This document shows positions 1 through 6,090 of a stretch of 8,301 bases of DNA, piece after piece (the stretch's first letter is position 1; each line of letters opens with the position of its first letter). Source of the DNA: Aequorivita sp. (GTDB taxonomy: Bacteria > Bacteroidota > Bacteroidia > Flavobacteriales > Flavobacteriaceae); NCBI GenBank assembly GCA_002733915.1, contig NVXN01000008.1, positions 59,602 to 67,902 of the forward strand, written 5' to 3'. The notes below the pieces were generated by a model. The model was not told the origin of the DNA, did not search any database, and worked only from the letters and a program-made list of their open reading frames with translations. The translations under genes were made by a program, and so were the position numbers.

Positions 1-651
1 TTGGGATTAACGCTGAATTTTAGAAATGCCTTGTTTTTCAATCGCGGAAAGCAACATTTTACTACTAGCTACACCTTTATTTCAACTTCTGCGGATAATT
101 TATTGGCTGTAGGCCTGCAGCGCAATACTTTAAAAAGTCATCAATTTAACTTTAACCATAAATTCTGGGAAAGTTGGTTACTGAATTTAAAAGGCGCCAC
201 GGGCAGCAACGAAAGTCTTTCGGAAAATTTTGCAAGTAGGAATTATCGTCTCGATTCGTATGAGTTCAATCCGAAAATTTCCTACTTGCTTAGCCAGCAG
301 ACACGTTTTGATGTTTATTATGAATTTGCAAACCAGGATAATCAATTGGGTAAAATGGAAAAACTGAATCAGCAGACACTAGGTTTTTCCTTCGCCTACA
401 CCAATGCTGAAAAGATTTCAATAAACGGAGAATTCAATTATATAGACAATCAGTTTGAAGGCAGTCCATTTTCGCCCGTGGCATACCAAATGTTGGAAGG
501 TTTGCAGCCAGGAACCAACTTTACTTGGCGCTTGCTTTTTCAGAAGCGGATTACGAAATATTTGGATGCCAACCTTTCCTATTTCGGAAGAAAAAGTGAA
601 ACATCAAAAACAGTACATACGGGCAGTATTCAGTTACGGGCGTATTTTTAA
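1..651 (+). CDS. Outer-membrane beta-barrel protein, C-terminal part (5' end outside window)
   Basis: This is the last 216 codons of a longer gene. The frame is open to the window edge, and the TTG at base 1 is only the first codon visible, not a supported start. The protein is rich in alternating polar/aromatic strands separated by short turns (for example HFTTSYTFIST, LNLSYFGRKSE and SIQLRAYF), the pattern of an outer-membrane beta-barrel. It ends in Phe preceded by alternating hydrophobic residues, the C-terminal signal read by the BAM assembly machinery. From memory, the segment SPVAYQMLEGLQPGTNF and the ending resemble a conserved flavobacterial protein of unknown function, usually over 1000 residues. 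I infer an envelope role but no specific substrate. The small lipoprotein gene starts 38 bases downstream on the same strand and may share its transcript. Confidence 0.7.
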   Translation: MGLTLNFRNALFFNRGKQHFTTSYTFISTSADNLLAVGLQRNTLKSHQFNFNHKFWESWLLNLKGATGSNESLSENFASRNYRLDSYEFNPKISYLLSQQTRFDVYYEFANQDNQLGKMEKLNQQTLGFSFAYTNAEKISINGEFNYIDNQFEGSPFSPVAYQMLEGLQPGTNFTWRLLFQKRITKYLDANLSYFGRKSETSKTVHTGSIQLRAYF

Positions 652-689
652 TTTTTGTACCTTCATAAATCACTTAAAAACCATAAAGA

Positions 690-1073
690 ATGTTGTCTAA
701 GATTTCACTTTCGGTATTGCTACTTAGCTTTACAGTTTTATCCTGCGTTTCTTCACAAAATCAATCCCAAAACTTGGAAACCAATACCGCTTCAGAAATA
801 GAGGCTAAAAAAGCGCTTGCGGCACGAATGATGGCCGATGGTTATTTGCCAGGCCGCATAATTTATTCTGATTTGGCTGATGATTGTGAATACACCATAC
901 AGTTAAAGGAAGGTGAGAAAGATTTCTATTATGTAGATCCTATTAATTTGAATGAAAATTTTAGAAGAGACAATCAAACAGTTTGGGTGAAATTTAATGG
1001 GCTGCGAAGAATGAACCGCTGTGAAAAGGCCGCTCCTGTTGAAATTACCGAAATTAAGAATCGGGATGAATAA
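690..1073 (+). CDS. Small predicted lipoprotein of unknown function
   Basis: The product is 127 residues. Residues 1-18 are a lysine followed by a hydrophobic stretch, ending in VLSC with Cys19 as the likely lipidated residue, so this is a type II signal peptide. After Cys19 comes VSSQNQSQ, a polar linker without the acidic cluster that sends Bacteroidetes lipoproteins to the cell surface. A periplasm-facing location is therefore more likely. Residues 31-50 look helical (EIEAKKALAARMMADGY). The rest looks like a small beta domain containing Cys66 and Cys111, which could form a disulfide. I do not recognise a named family. The start at 690 is chosen because the signal peptide begins there, although no Shine-Dalgarno sequence precedes it, as is usual in this phylum. 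It lies 38 bases after the outer-membrane protein gene and converges on glyQS. Confidence 0.8.
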   Translation: MLSKISLSVLLLSFTVLSCVSSQNQSQNLETNTASEIEAKKALAARMMADGYLPGRIIYSDLADDCEYTIQLKEGEKDFYYVDPINLNENFRRDNQTVWVKFNGLRRMNRCEKAAPVEITEIKNRDE

Positions 1074-1083
1074 TTTATGTATC

Positions 1084-1114
1084 AAAAAAAAGGAGGATAA
1101 ACCAATATCCTCCT
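1084..1114 (-). terminator. Intrinsic terminator of glyQS
   Basis: A perfect 9-bp inverted repeat (AGGAGGATA at 1091-1099, TATCCTCCT at 1106-1114) encloses a 6-base loop. Read on the minus strand, the stem is followed at once by a run of T (complement of the A-run 1084-1091). Two G.U and two A-U pairs can extend the stem outward into that run. It begins 35 bases after the glyQS stop. On the plus strand no T-run follows the hairpin, so it should act mainly on glyQS transcripts. Confidence 0.9.
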
Positions 1115-1148
1115 CCTTCGAAATATAGAATTAACCACTTAAAAAAAA

Positions 1149-2687
1149 TTATTCGGAAAGCCAATGTTTGAATGAAATGGTTTCTTTCATTTTTCCTGAA
1201 ATTTCTGAAATTTTGATACGTTCCTGTTCCATCGTATCGCGATAACGGATGGTTACGGTATCATCTTCAATAGTTTGATGGTCCACAGTAATGCAGAACG
1301 GTGTGCCCGCGGCGTCCTGACGTCGATAGCGTCTTCCCACGGCATCTTTTTCGTCATAGATTACGTTATAATCCCACTGGAGGTCATCGATTATTTTTTG
1401 TGCAATTTCAGGCAAACCATCTCTTTTAATCAACGGAAGAACAGCGGCTTTTACAGGCGCTAAAATTGCAGGTATTTTTAAAACTGTACGCACGCTTCCA
1501 TCCTCCAAAGTTTCATCTTGTAGCGAATTGCTCAGTACGGCAAGGAACATTCTGTCCAAACCAATTGAGGTTTCAACAACATAAGGTACATAGCTTTCGT
1601 TCAGTTCCGGATCAAAAAATTGTAATTTTTTACCAGAGAATTTTTCGTGTGCTTTTAAGTCGAAATCAGTACGGGAATGGATTCCTTCCAATTCCTTGAA
1701 ACCGAAAGGAAAATTAAATTCAATATCTGCTGCGGCATTGGCATAATGCGCCAATTTTTCGTGATCGTGGAAACGGTAGTTTTCTTCACCCATGCCTAAT
1801 GAAAGGTGCCATTTTAAACGGGTCTCCTTCCAGTACTCGTACCATTTTAGTTCTTCGCCTGGGCGAACGAAGAATTGCATTTCCATCTGCTCAAATTCAC
1901 GCATACGGAAGATGAACTGTCGTGCCACAATTTCGTTTCGAAACGCTTTTCCGGTCTGTGCGATTCCAAAAGGAATCTTCATCCTTCCACTTTTTTGAAC
2001 GTTCAAAAAGTTTACGAAAATACCTTGGGCAGTTTCTGGCCGCAGGTAAAGATCCATGGCGCTTTCAGCAGAGGCTCCTAGCTTGGTGCCAAACATCAAA
2101 TTGAACTGTCGCACCTCGGTCCAATTTTTTGAGCCCGTTTCTGGATCAGCAATACCCAATTCTTCGATTAAAGCTTTTACGTCAGCCAAATCTTCCTTTT
2201 CAAGAGAGCGGGCCATGCGTTCCAAAACGGTACGTTGCTCTTCAAGATAGCGCACCACGCGAGGGTTTGTGGCTACAAATTGTTCCTCATCAAAACTATC
2301 GCCAAAACGGCCTTTTGCCTTTTCAATTTCCTTTTGTGCTTTTTGGTATAGTTTTTCGGCATAATCTTCAATAAGGACATCGGCGCGGTAGCGTTTTTTG
2401 GAATCTTTGTTGTCTATCAAAGGGTCGTTAAAAGCATCAACGTGGCCGGAAGCCTTCCATGTGGTGGGGTGCATCAATATAGCAGAATCTATGCCTACAA
2501 TATTTTGGTGCATATACACCATGCTGCGCCACCAATATTCACGGATGTTTTTCTTTAATTCAACACCATTTTGGGCGTAATCGTACACAGCGCTAAGGCC
2601 ATCGTAAATTTCACTTGATGCAAAAATATATCCGTATTCCTTTGCGTGGGATACTACTTTTTTAAATTGATCGTCGTTGTTTGCCAT
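1149..2687 (-). CDS. glyQS: Glycine--tRNA ligase, single-chain (alpha2) type
   Basis: This cytoplasmic class II aminoacyl-tRNA synthetase charges tRNA-Gly with glycine using ATP. The product is 512 residues, normal for the Bacteroidetes form. Visible signatures are the N-terminal block HAKEYGYIFASSEIYDGL, the segment RPETAQGIF at about 216-224, motif 2 with FRNEI at about 249-253 followed by REFEQMEMQFF, motif 3 with SIGLDR at about 374-379, and a C-terminal anticodon-binding domain from about 405 (LAPVKAAVLPL through DHQTIEDDTVTIRYRD). The start MANNDDQFKK at 2687 is chosen over an in-frame ATG at 2723, because family members begin here and because 2692-2731 is occupied by a promoter box and a terminator. 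The gene is also called glyS, but it is not the beta subunit of the two-chain enzyme. It has its own terminator, so it is probably monocistronic. Confidence 0.97.
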   Translation of the reverse strand: MANNDDQFKKVVSHAKEYGYIFASSEIYDGLSAVYDYAQNGVELKKNIREYWWRSMVYMHQNIVGIDSAILMHPTTWKASGHVDAFNDPLIDNKDSKKRYRADVLIEDYAEKLYQKAQKEIEKAKGRFGDSFDEEQFVATNPRVVRYLEEQRTVLERMARSLEKEDLADVKALIEELGIADPETGSKNWTEVRQFNLMFGTKLGASAESAMDLYLRPETAQGIFVNFLNVQKSGRMKIPFGIAQTGKAFRNEIVARQFIFRMREFEQMEMQFFVRPGEELKWYEYWKETRLKWHLSLGMGEENYRFHDHEKLAHYANAAADIEFNFPFGFKELEGIHSRTDFDLKAHEKFSGKKLQFFDPELNESYVPYVVETSIGLDRMFLAVLSNSLQDETLEDGSVRTVLKIPAILAPVKAAVLPLIKRDGLPEIAQKIIDDLQWDYNVIYDEKDAVGRRYRRQDAAGTPFCITVDHQTIEDDTVTIRYRDTMEQERIKISEISGKMKETISFKHWLSE

Positions 2688-2691
2688 ACCG

Positions 2692-2699
2692 CAAAAATA
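2692..2699 (-). promoter_or_regulatory. glyQS promoter, -7 box
   Basis: On the minus strand this reads TATTTTTG, an exact match to the Bacteroidetes -7 consensus TAnnTTTG. It ends only 4 bases before the glyQS ATG, so transcription would start at or very near the start codon and the mRNA would be leaderless or nearly so. No convincing TTG or TTTG -33 element is found 17-23 bases upstream, where the sequence is instead the terminator of the preceding gene. Confidence 0.65.
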
Positions 2700-2731
2700 A
2701 AAAAACCCCCGTGATAAGTTCACAGCGGTTT
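2699..2731 (-). terminator. Intrinsic terminator of the coiled-coil protein gene
   Basis: On the minus strand the segment folds as a 12-position stem (2720-2731 with 2703-2714) around a 5-base loop (2715-2719), with one G.G mismatch and one G.U pair. It is followed by seven T (complement of 2699-2705). It starts about 40 bases after the stop at 2772. The last T of the run is also the first base of the glyQS -7 box, so terminator and promoter share a base. As an alternative it could act on a longer glyQS transcript as an attenuator, but nothing like a leader peptide or T-box is present. Confidence 0.75.
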
Positions 2732-2771
2732 CATTTATTTTAAAATTACCTACTTTTAATTTTAAATATAA

Positions 2772-3659
2772 TTATTTGAGCTCCATGGTAGTGGTGGCAA
2801 TTTGGTTTGGCCCATCAAAAAGGTTGATGGTATAACGGCCTTCCACAAGATTTACTTCTGCGGAATTCACCAAAATGCATACATCTAATTCATCATTTTC
2901 ATAGAATACATTGGTAGAGGCACTGTAGTTGATATTTTTTTCTTCAAACTGTTTTACTGCGTCATCACCCATCATTTTATTGCGAGGGTTTATAACCTGA
3001 ACATACAGTGTTCTGTCTCCTCTTTGCGCAATGGCGTTTGGCGCTAAAGTAAAGCATGCTCTAATTTTGTCGGCACGGCTGGCACGTTTGGTATCAACAA
3101 CTTTGCCGCTGTTTCTGATAATTACAGCTTCACCGCGAAGGTCGGTTGCTTTTACAATAGAACCTTTTTTAATGGTTTCGTTCATAGCCAAGTTTTCCTG
3201 ACTTACTGAGTCTACAACCATTCGTGTATTGGAAAGCTCCATTGAGGTGCTATCGCGCTCCATAGCGAGCTGTCTGTTTACAGCAATTAAACTATCAGCA
3301 CGTTTAAAAAGCATAGAGCGTTCCTGCTTAAGTCTGCCTACTTCGGCTTTGTATCTTTCAATCAAGGCCACATTTGCTTGGGCATCTTTAACCGAATCTA
3401 GCAGAATCGTTATTCTTTCTCTCGCTGCTAATAAATCTTTGTCTTTAAGTTCATTTTCCTTTATTACTTCATCGTAATTTGCAATCAGGCCCTCAAGCTC
3501 TTGTTCAATATCTGCCTTTTGCATCTCAAGATTTGATACCGTATTTTTACTATCGTTGAATAAGGTAACGGTATAAACGGCCAAAGCAATAAGTAATACT
3601 GAAAGTACACCAATCAGAATCTTGAATTTGCCACTATTATTTTCATTTTCGGTACTCAT
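2772..3659 (-). CDS. Membrane-anchored coiled-coil protein, function unknown
   Basis: The product is 295 residues. A short polar N-terminus (1-12) is followed by one transmembrane segment at about 13-34 (ILIGVLSVLLIALAVYTVTLF). Residues about 38-165 are a long heptad-rich helix full of Glu, Lys and Leu, consistent with a coiled coil. From about 166 the sequence turns into a compact, probably beta-rich domain (EAVIIRNSGKVVDT, RTLYVQVINPRN, RYTINLFDGPNQIATTTMEL) containing Cys202 and Cys261. The likely topology is N-terminus inside with the rod and C-terminal domain in the periplasm. Flavobacterial relatives are, as I recall, often labelled ParA or SMC, but no Walker A or ATPase motif is present, so those names reflect only coiled-coil similarity. 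It has its own promoter and terminator and is divergent from comF. Confidence 0.85.
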   Translation of the reverse strand: MSTENENNSGKFKILIGVLSVLLIALAVYTVTLFNDSKNTVSNLEMQKADIEQELEGLIANYDEVIKENELKDKDLLAARERITILLDSVKDAQANVALIERYKAEVGRLKQERSMLFKRADSLIAVNRQLAMERDSTSMELSNTRMVVDSVSQENLAMNETIKKGSIVKATDLRGEAVIIRNSGKVVDTKRASRADKIRACFTLAPNAIAQRGDRTLYVQVINPRNKMMGDDAVKQFEEKNINYSASTNVFYENDELDVCILVNSAEVNLVEGRYTINLFDGPNQIATTTMELK

Positions 3660-3683
3660 AATAAATAAGTTAAGTTTAGGTGG

Positions 3684-3712
3684 TAAAAGTAGGCAGGTAT
3701 TTCTTTAGCAAA
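3684..3712 (-). promoter_or_regulatory. Promoter of the coiled-coil protein gene
   Basis: On the minus strand a TTTG (-33 element, 3709-3712) and TACTTTTA (3684-3691) are separated by 17 bases. This fits the flavobacterial arrangement TTG-N17-23-TAnnTTTG, except that the last base of the -7 box is A instead of G. The start codon lies 24 bases beyond the -7 box, leaving a short untranslated leader. Confidence 0.5.
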
Positions 3713-3742
3713 CGTTTACAAAATGGTAAAAATTCTTAAAAT

Positions 3743-4405
3743 ATGTTAAATCTACTATTTCCGAGGGTTTGTGTAGGTTGCAAACAACAATTAATGACTC
3801 TGGAAGAGGTTTTGTGTACGGAGTGTATCCATTCCCTCCCCATTGCGTCATTCCACAAAACCGGAAACAATATTTTAAAAGATAAATTTTATGGAAGATT
3901 TTTAGTAAAAAATGCTACAGCACTCATTTATTTTCAAAAAAGAGGATTAACACAGGAACTTTTGCACAATTTAAAATACCGGGGAAAAAAGGAGGTCAGC
4001 ACTTTCTTCGGAAATTGGTTGGGCGCAGAACTATCTGAAATCGATTCCTATAAAGAAATTGATTTGGTGATTCCAGTGCCACTTCACAAACAAAAACTAA
4101 AAAAACGCGGGTATAATCAAGTGGAAGGTTTTGGGCTGGAAATAGCAAAAGCGTTAAATATTCCTTATCGCGATGATATTTTGATTAAAATTTCAAAATC
4201 GGGTTCCCAGGTTTTAAAAACCAGAATCCTGCGTTTTGAAGCCGAAGAGGTTTTTTCAATTCAAAATCTTGAAGCAATTAAAGATAAGCATGTTTTATTG
4301 GTTGACGATATAATAACCACGGGCGCCACACTGGAAAAATGCACCCTCCAACTGCTAAAAGGTGAAAATGTGACCATAAGTATCGCCACAATTGCAGTAG
4401 CCTAA
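3743..4405 (+). CDS. comF: ComF family phosphoribosyltransferase-like protein
   Basis: The product is 220 residues, the usual length for ComF. Four cysteines (Cys10, Cys13, Cys25, Cys28) form a CxxC...CxxC zinc-ribbon at the N-terminus. A type I phosphoribosyltransferase domain follows, with PVPLHKQKLKKRGYNQ at 111-126 and the PRPP-binding loop LLVDDIITTGAT at 185-196. ComF proteins are cytoplasmic and are linked to DNA uptake in naturally transformable bacteria, but they occur widely in non-competent species and the reaction is not established here. The usual R..N motif between the two conserved blocks is altered (RILRFEAEEVF at 161-171, with no Asn). No Shine-Dalgarno sequence precedes the ATG. 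It is divergent from the coiled-coil gene across 83 bases, and the next gene downstream appears to have its own promoter. Confidence 0.9.
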   Translation: MLNLLFPRVCVGCKQQLMTLEEVLCTECIHSLPIASFHKTGNNILKDKFYGRFLVKNATALIYFQKRGLTQELLHNLKYRGKKEVSTFFGNWLGAELSEIDSYKEIDLVIPVPLHKQKLKKRGYNQVEGFGLEIAKALNIPYRDDILIKISKSGSQVLKTRILRFEAEEVFSIQNLEAIKDKHVLLVDDIITTGATLEKCTLQLLKGENVTISIATIAVA

Positions 4406-4410
4406 AAGTA

Positions 4411-4444
4411 TTTGTAAATAGTTGCTACATATTGTTTAATTTTG
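4411..4444 (+). promoter_or_regulatory. Promoter of the Big_5 lipoprotein gene
   Basis: TAATTTTG at 4437-4444 is an exact match to the Bacteroidetes -7 consensus TAnnTTTG. A TTTG at 4411-4414 lies 22 bases upstream, within the range seen for flavobacterial -33 elements. Transcription would begin at about 4449-4452, inside the GC-only run, giving a leader of about 35 bases before the GTG at 4485. Confidence 0.6.
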
Positions 4445-4446
4445 AA

Positions 4447-4467
4447 CCCGCGCCGCCGCGCCGCGCC
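4447..4467 (+). repeat. 21-base run of only G and C, short direct repeats
   Basis: All 21 bases are G or C, in an intergenic stretch that is otherwise about 70% A+T. It contains two tandem copies of CGCGCCGC (4449-4456, 4457-4464), and equally can be read as three GCGCC units (4450-4454, 4458-4462, 4463-4467) with GCC between the first two. No complementary GGCGCG partner exists nearby, so it is not half of a hairpin. It falls at the predicted transcription start and in the leader of the lipoprotein gene. Confidence 0.75.
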
Positions 4468-4484
4468 ATTTTAAACAACACTAA

Positions 4485-6089
4485 GTGAAACACCGCCTGC
4501 TTTACATTCCCATAGCTTTTTTGATGATTTTGTCATTCGTTGACTGTGCAAAAAAAGGATCTCCATCGGGTGGGCCACGGGATACCATTCCGCCAGTAAT
4601 AGTAAGAAGCAGTCCTGAAAATTACACTACAAATTTTACCGGTAGTGAAATTGAAATTCGTTTTGATGAATACATAAAACTGAAGGAAGTAAACAAAGAG
4701 CTCATTATTTCACCACCGATGAAGTACGCTCCCATTATTACCCCTTTGAGTACTTCAAAAACCCTACGGATTAAAATACTCGATACTTTAAAACCAAATA
4801 CTACGTATTCTTTCAATTTTGGAAATAGTATTGTGGACAATAACGAAGAAAACAAGTTTGAATACTATAAATATATTTTTTCTACGGGAAGCTATATTGA
4901 TAGTTTAAAGCTTTCGGGACGAGTGAAAGACGCACAATTAATAGCACCCGAAATACCTACCACAGTAATGCTTTATGAAGCAAACGAAGCTTTTACGGAT
5001 TCAATCATTTATTCGGAAAAACCCACTTACATAACCGTAACCAAAGATAGTACTGGAGTTTTTGAATTAACCAATTTAAAGGAAGGAAAATATCTACTTT
5101 TAGCCTTAAAGGAAAAGAGCAATGATTACGTTTTTCAACCTCAAAACGATAAAATAGGTTTTGAAAGAGAACTGATTAACATTCCCACAGATTCAACTTA
5201 TACGCTCACACTTTTTAAGGAAACACCCGATTATAAATTTGTGCGAGCGAGCCAAGTTGGTAAAAACCATATTGTTTTTGGTTATAAAGGGCGTGCAGAC
5301 AGTTTAGATATTGAATTGCTTTCAGAAAAACCTGAAGATTATATCTCAACGGTTTTTAAGGACGAAAAAAAGGACACCTTGCATTATTGGTTTAAGCCTG
5401 CCATGGAAACAGACTCACTAATTTTTAAACTGACTAACCAAAACTTTATTGATACTTCTACTGTGCGAATGCGTGAACTATTTAAAGATTCATTGACTAT
5501 TTCTGCGTTGAAAACTGGAACCGTAAAATTGAAAGATACCTTTAAATTGCGTGCAAACACGCCGCTTATAACTTTTGATGCCGAGCAATTTCAAGTTATG
5601 GCCAATGATTCTTCTTTTGTTGAAACTACTGTTACGCTAAATAAAAAGTACAATTGGGCCGAGGTATATTTTCCAAAGACCGAAGACCAAACATATTCGA
5701 TAAATATTTTGCCAGGGGCGTTGACGGATTTTTTTGAAAAAACTAATGACACGCTTCAGTTTAATGTAAACACTAGATTAGAGTCAGACTACGGCACGTT
5801 GAATCTTACTTTGGTTAATGTGGAATCATTCCCAATTATTGTTCAAATACTTGACAGTAAATACAATATAGTGGCGGAAAAATATCTCACAGAAAACAAA
5901 GATGTTTTTTTTGGAGCACTTTCACCCGATAAATATTTTATACGAATAATTTACGATGAAAATGAAAACCGCAGCTGGGACACGGGGAGTTTCTTGAACC
6001 GAATGCAGCCAGAGAAGATTATTTATTATCCTTCCCAAATTGAAATGCGTGCCAATTGGAGTCTAAACGAAACCTTTATTTTAAAATAA
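4485..6089 (+). CDS. Ig-like (Big_5) domain lipoprotein
   Basis: The product is 534 residues and is a predicted envelope lipoprotein. KHR and a hydrophobic stretch (5-18) lead to Cys21, followed by AKKGSPSGGPRDTIPP, the signature opening of a Bacteroidetes family with an N-terminal Big_5 Ig-like domain. Here that domain spans about 33-136 (RSSPENYTTNF, RFDEYIKL, LKPNTTYSFNFGNSIVDNNE). A second beta domain follows at about 141-216 (LSGRVKDAQ through GVFELTNLKEGKYLLLALKE), and the remainder is beta-rich without a motif I recognise. The biochemical role is unknown. The start is GTG: TAA at 4482-4484 lies in frame directly before it, and the next in-frame ATG is inside the signal peptide. The residue before Cys21 is Asp, which is unusual for a lipobox. 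No acidic surface-export signal follows Cys21. The 3' end overlaps the convergent amidase gene by 14 bases. Confidence 0.85.
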   Translation: MKHRLLYIPIAFLMILSFVDCAKKGSPSGGPRDTIPPVIVRSSPENYTTNFTGSEIEIRFDEYIKLKEVNKELIISPPMKYAPIITPLSTSKTLRIKILDTLKPNTTYSFNFGNSIVDNNEENKFEYYKYIFSTGSYIDSLKLSGRVKDAQLIAPEIPTTVMLYEANEAFTDSIIYSEKPTYITVTKDSTGVFELTNLKEGKYLLLALKEKSNDYVFQPQNDKIGFERELINIPTDSTYTLTLFKETPDYKFVRASQVGKNHIVFGYKGRADSLDIELLSEKPEDYISTVFKDEKKDTLHYWFKPAMETDSLIFKLTNQNFIDTSTVRMRELFKDSLTISALKTGTVKLKDTFKLRANTPLITFDAEQFQVMANDSSFVETTVTLNKKYNWAEVYFPKTEDQTYSINILPGALTDFFEKTNDTLQFNVNTRLESDYGTLNLTLVNVESFPIIVQILDSKYNIVAEKYLTENKDVFFGALSPDKYFIRIIYDENENRSWDTGSFLNRMQPEKIIYYPSQIEMRANWSLNETFILK

Positions 6090-6090
6090 A
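6075..6090. repeat. Perfect 16-bp palindrome at the convergent gene ends
   Basis: TTTATTTTAAAATAAA equals its own reverse complement. It encodes Phe-Ile-Leu-Lys-stop on the plus strand (lipoprotein) and the same Phe-Ile-Leu-Lys-stop on the minus strand (amidase). A second, GC-containing palindrome, GATCGCGATC, lies 2 bases further on (6093-6102) inside the amidase gene. A hairpin from the 16-mer would be a 6-bp all-A/T stem, too weak to be a convincing terminator. Confidence 0.9.

Noticed and set aside
649..657. TAATTTTTG as a promoter -7 box for the small lipoprotein gene
   Set aside because: It has three bases instead of two between TA and TTTG, and no -33 element is visible; the gene may simply be read through from upstream.
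1091..1096. AGGAGG as a Shine-Dalgarno sequence on the plus strand
   Set aside because: No start codon and open frame follow at the right distance, and the bases are one arm of the glyQS terminator stem.
2688..2723. In-frame 12-codon extension of glyQS starting at an ATG at 2723
   Set aside because: The extension (MNLSRGFFYFCG) translates the terminator hairpin and the -7 promoter box, and homologues begin at MANxDD.
2688..2771. T-box or attenuator leader regulating glyQS
   Set aside because: The region is too short, has no T-box sequence or leader peptide, and the exact -7 box lies downstream of the hairpin; a terminator of the preceding gene explains it better.
3229..3477. Plus-strand open frame antisense to the coiled-coil gene, rich in Ser and Leu
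   Set aside because: This composition is what the complement of a Glu/Lys/Leu-rich coiled-coil gene gives; no signal or domain is visible.
2772..3659. ParA/SMC chromosome-partitioning protein
   Set aside because: No Walker A, Walker B or signature motif; only a membrane anchor and coiled coil are shared with such proteins.
3743..6089. comF and the Big_5 lipoprotein as one operon
   Set aside because: An exact TAnnTTTG box with a -33 element lies in the 79-base gap, so a separate transcript is more likely, though read-through cannot be excluded since no terminator follows comF.
6075..6090. Bidirectional intrinsic terminator for the convergent genes
   Set aside because: The possible stem is 6 A-T pairs with no G-C pair, too weak; only the symmetry is supported.
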